DNA of 64,000 bases, from assembly GCA_022844565.1 (NCBI GenBank), contig JALHLK010000001.1:373073-437072 (forward strand), written 5' to 3'. Source of the stretch: Saprospiraceae bacterium. Its GTDB lineage: Bacteria; Bacteroidota; Bacteroidia; Chitinophagales; Saprospiraceae. The position numbers were made by a program, and so were the translations under genes. Below the pieces are notes generated by a model. It had not been told where the DNA came from. It saw nothing but the letters and a program-made list of their open reading frames with translations, and ran no database searches. This document shows, piece after piece, positions 61,678 through 64,000 of this stretch (its first letter is position 1; each line of letters starts with the position of its first letter).

Positions 61678-63807
61678 TTAATTTAAGTTCCAATTAATTC
61701 CAATCATAAAGCTTCTACCAGACATATGGCTAAGGTTGATAGGGTCGATATGATTTAGGATATTATTGAGGTTAATTTGAAAAGTGACGTGTTTTGAGAA
61801 TTTCTTTTGAGCACTGGCATTCAATTGTGTAAATCCATTCGCATATTCTTGATCCATGTTGGCAAATCCGTTTCCATCCAAATCTACAACACCCCATTTG
61901 CCTCGATAAATTGCTCGCACGGTACCTGCCCAACCATTAAGTGGATTGTCATAGCTCATTTTCGCATTGAGCATATGAGGACTTCTCCCTAGTAAGCCAG
62001 TATATTCACTCCTTTTTATCTCTCTGGCTGATCCGAGTGGCTCGTCGCGCCCAAATACTCTTTCATTTTTGAATTTATCTAGGATGGCTTGATCACCTGA
62101 TTGTAAGAATTGGTATCCAAAACTCCAATTAAAATATTTGTAGGTTTGGCCCATGATATTGACTTCCGCACCTGAAGTAAAAGATTTATTAATATTTTTG
62201 TAACTGAAGATAAATGCTCCATTTCTTTGTATTGCGATAGGCAAATAATTTATCATGTCAGTCACATAATTATAGAATAAGTTGGTCTCGATTTTAATGG
62301 GTTTATTCTTTAAATTATAAGTAAAACCAGTGTTGATACCGCTCGACATCTCAGGTCTTAGAGAACCTATCTCATATGCTTCGGGCAGGATTCTATCCAC
62401 CAAGCCTTCTTGGTTTTGTTTTTGTATTTCTGCTAATGAATATTCAGCAGCTCCGTAAATACGGTATCCTTGACCAGCAGGATTGACATAATTGAGGTAA
62501 AGTTGTCTAAAATCGGGTGCTTTAAAACCACTACCAAATGAAAAGTTGATATTCAATTGCTTGTTGACTTTATATTGTGACGATAGCTTTGGAGTGAGTC
62601 GATTGGCAAAATCAGTGTTGGCATCATATCGAAGACCTGGTATAATGGTCCAATTTTCATTGATTTTCCATTCGTTTTGAATGAATCCGTACGCTAGTTG
62701 TTGTATTTGTTGTGTCCTATATCGTATGGTATTGACAGTTTGTACATTATAACCTCCACCCATCGTCAATTGGTGATTTTTGGCCCATGTCCAGTCTGTC
62801 TGATTTTCTACTCTATAAAAATTGTGATTAAAATCATCTTTGTAGTATTCTTCACCAGAATTTAAAAAAGTCAGTGATTGATCATATTGATAAAAAGAGC
62901 CGTATAGTCTTAATGAGGTTTTTAGGTTGTCATTAAATAAGTGATTTATTACAGGATTAATATTGATGTCTGTTGTTAGACCACTTCCATCGATGTTCAG
63001 CGTATTTCCTCCTAAGGCGAATAAAGATGTCTGTAAACCATGAAATAACCTATTGTTCCAAATTAACCTTGTTTTTGGGGTAAATCGATGTGTAAACTTA
63101 AGTTGAAGGGTGCTATTCGAGTAAGGATCGATGGTCTTTTCTTCCGTCTTAGGATTTAGGTCATAACCATCTGATTTGTTGTGATTAGCATAGAGGAACA
63201 GGGTAGATTTTTTAGTGTTGTAATTAGATGAGACATTTAGATCAAGGGTATTAAAGCTACCATATCTTACTGATCCATTTAGGAATTTTTTCCTACTTTC
63301 TTCCGTGATGATGTTGATAACTCCACCCATGGCTTCGCTGCCATACAATGCTGATGATGGGCCTTTGATAACCTCAATCTTCTTGACATTGCCTACAGAA
63401 AATCTCGATAAGTCAATTACCCCTCCTTGTCTGCCTGTCAGTGGCTCGCTATCTAACATTAAAAGGGTATAATCAGGAGAAAGTCCTTGTATTTGTATAC
63501 CGTTACCAAAAACGCCTCCTCCTATGGCTGCACTTCCTGAACCTGATGTTAAAAACAAGCCAGTTTGCTCTTGTAATAAATCGCTTAATCGTACATTCCC
63601 ATTTAACTGGATAGTTTTGGCACTGATTAGTAGGGTAGGTACCGCTATGTTACTTAAGGGTCTTTCTGTCCTGGTTGCTGTGACAACAATTTCTTGGACA
63701 TCGCCAAATAGCATAGAGTCTTTTTCACTCCAAGTAGACTGAGAACGCATTGACTGGGAGATGGTAAACAAAAAAATAAGTACAATATACCGTGTAGAAA
63801 AATTCAT
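61678..63807 (-). CDS. TonB-dependent receptor (heme/iron-siderophore type)
   Basis: 709 residues: signal peptide (about 1-22), plug domain (about 45-160; EIVVTATRTERPLSN, GNGIQIQGLSPDYTLLMLDSEPLTGRQGG and the SALYGSEAMGGVINII end), then a 22-strand outer-membrane barrel ending in a Phe/aromatic-rich strand (SGRSFMIGINWNLN). With HmuY downstream it resembles the HmuR heme receptor. The region 63808-64000 upstream shows no other gene. Confidence 0.92.
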   Translation of the reverse strand: MNFSTRYIVLIFLFTISQSMRSQSTWSEKDSMLFGDVQEIVVTATRTERPLSNIAVPTLLISAKTIQLNGNVRLSDLLQEQTGLFLTSGSGSAAIGGGVFGNGIQIQGLSPDYTLLMLDSEPLTGRQGGVIDLSRFSVGNVKKIEVIKGPSSALYGSEAMGGVINIITEESRKKFLNGSVRYGSFNTLDLNVSSNYNTKKSTLFLYANHNKSDGYDLNPKTEEKTIDPYSNSTLQLKFTHRFTPKTRLIWNNRLFHGLQTSLFALGGNTLNIDGSGLTTDININPVINHLFNDNLKTSLRLYGSFYQYDQSLTFLNSGEEYYKDDFNHNFYRVENQTDWTWAKNHQLTMGGGYNVQTVNTIRYRTQQIQQLAYGFIQNEWKINENWTIIPGLRYDANTDFANRLTPKLSSQYKVNKQLNINFSFGSGFKAPDFRQLYLNYVNPAGQGYRIYGAAEYSLAEIQKQNQEGLVDRILPEAYEIGSLRPEMSSGINTGFTYNLKNKPIKIETNLFYNYVTDMINYLPIAIQRNGAFIFSYKNINKSFTSGAEVNIMGQTYKYFNWSFGYQFLQSGDQAILDKFKNERVFGRDEPLGSAREIKRSEYTGLLGRSPHMLNAKMSYDNPLNGWAGTVRAIYRGKWGVVDLDGNGFANMDQEYANGFTQLNASAQKKFSKHVTFQINLNNILNHIDPINLSHMSGRSFMIGINWNLN

Positions 63808-64000
63808 GGGGCAAAGTTCTAAAATACAAATAAGGTAATTGTCACGGCTTTGTCATAAGAATGATCGTTTAGGAATTGACATAGTTTTAATTACTTTATA
63901 GATTTTAATGTTATCTAATTCCAATATTAATGTTAATTTTGTTCTTAAGGTATATAGCCTATTCCAAAAAAAAACTATTTTATTTAATATCAATTACTTT
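63808..64000. other. Upstream region of the TonB receptor gene, no gene seen
   Basis: AT-rich sequence with the receptor promoter region. A partial -7 match (AACTTTG, complement of 63810-63817) lies just before the ATG. A Fur-type iron box was looked for by eye and not found with confidence. Confidence 0.4.

Overview
The window looks like a chromosomal segment of an AT-rich member of the Bacteroidota. Three kinds of evidence point there: the phylum's promoter -7 element TAnnTTTG recurs at sensible distances before many starts; purine-rich Shine-Dalgarno sites are mostly absent; and the gene content is typical (NusB with a long N-terminal extension, DUF6495, BKACE, fused Nnr, HmuY/TonB-dependent receptor, CbxX-type tandem AAA+). 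The protein set resembles environmental Saprospira-like bacteria, but the order cannot be fixed from the sequence alone.

Layout. 0-4.2 kb: a cut-off Tat-exported protein, nusB, a Fic protein, tRNA-His, and an rlmH-rhomboid pair. 4.2-10.1 kb: fused NAD(P)HX repair enzyme, an agmatine-to-putrescine pair (N-carbamoylputrescine amidase and agmatine deiminase), a Tat phosphoesterase, and a YkuK-like RNase H fold gene between two copies of one small inverted-repeat element. 10.1-16 kb: a glycosyltransferase with an LpxH-like phosphatase, DUF6495 with a class III CoA-transferase, and a DEAD-box helicase. 16-22.8 kb: exported S9 peptidase, a large reprolysin-like metalloprotease and a lipoprotein MsrB. 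22.8-36.6 kb: tandem AAA+ protein, DUF2237, a DUF294/CBS protein coupled to a DnaQ-like exonuclease, DUF1761, PiT phosphate transporter, exported pullulanase, LepA. 36.9-42.9 kb: lipoproteins, a ParDE-like toxin-antitoxin pair, a beta-lactamase-fold protein lacking its serine, a SUI1 factor and a BKACE enzyme.

43-48.4 kb holds the most unusual block: a six-gene, same-strand, almost gapless operon of a GT39-type membrane glycosyltransferase, two paralogous PglD-like acyltransferases, an ACMSD-like amidohydrolase, a small Rieske protein and a polyprenyl-phosphate-type GT2. I read it as a candidate uncharacterised envelope glycan/lipid modification system, by analogy of architecture (not homology of every step) with Arn-type lipid A modification.

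48.4-57.3 kb: an exported M19 dipeptidase, then a five-gene minus-strand operon for amino-sugar use (GH20 hexosaminidase, NagX-like transmembrane acetyltransferase, ceramidase-like protein, SIS protein, GT2), a SpoU-type methyltransferase and a DUF4442 protein. 57.5-64 kb: a thioredoxin-like exported protein, pyrR-pyrB, and a TonB-dependent receptor-HmuY heme uptake pair.

The intergenic spaces carry several small non-coding elements with terminal inverted repeats (about 240, 306 and 2 x 194 bp). No transposase, rRNA, CRISPR array or prophage gene was seen. All family assignments are by recognition of motifs and overall sequence; no database search was run.
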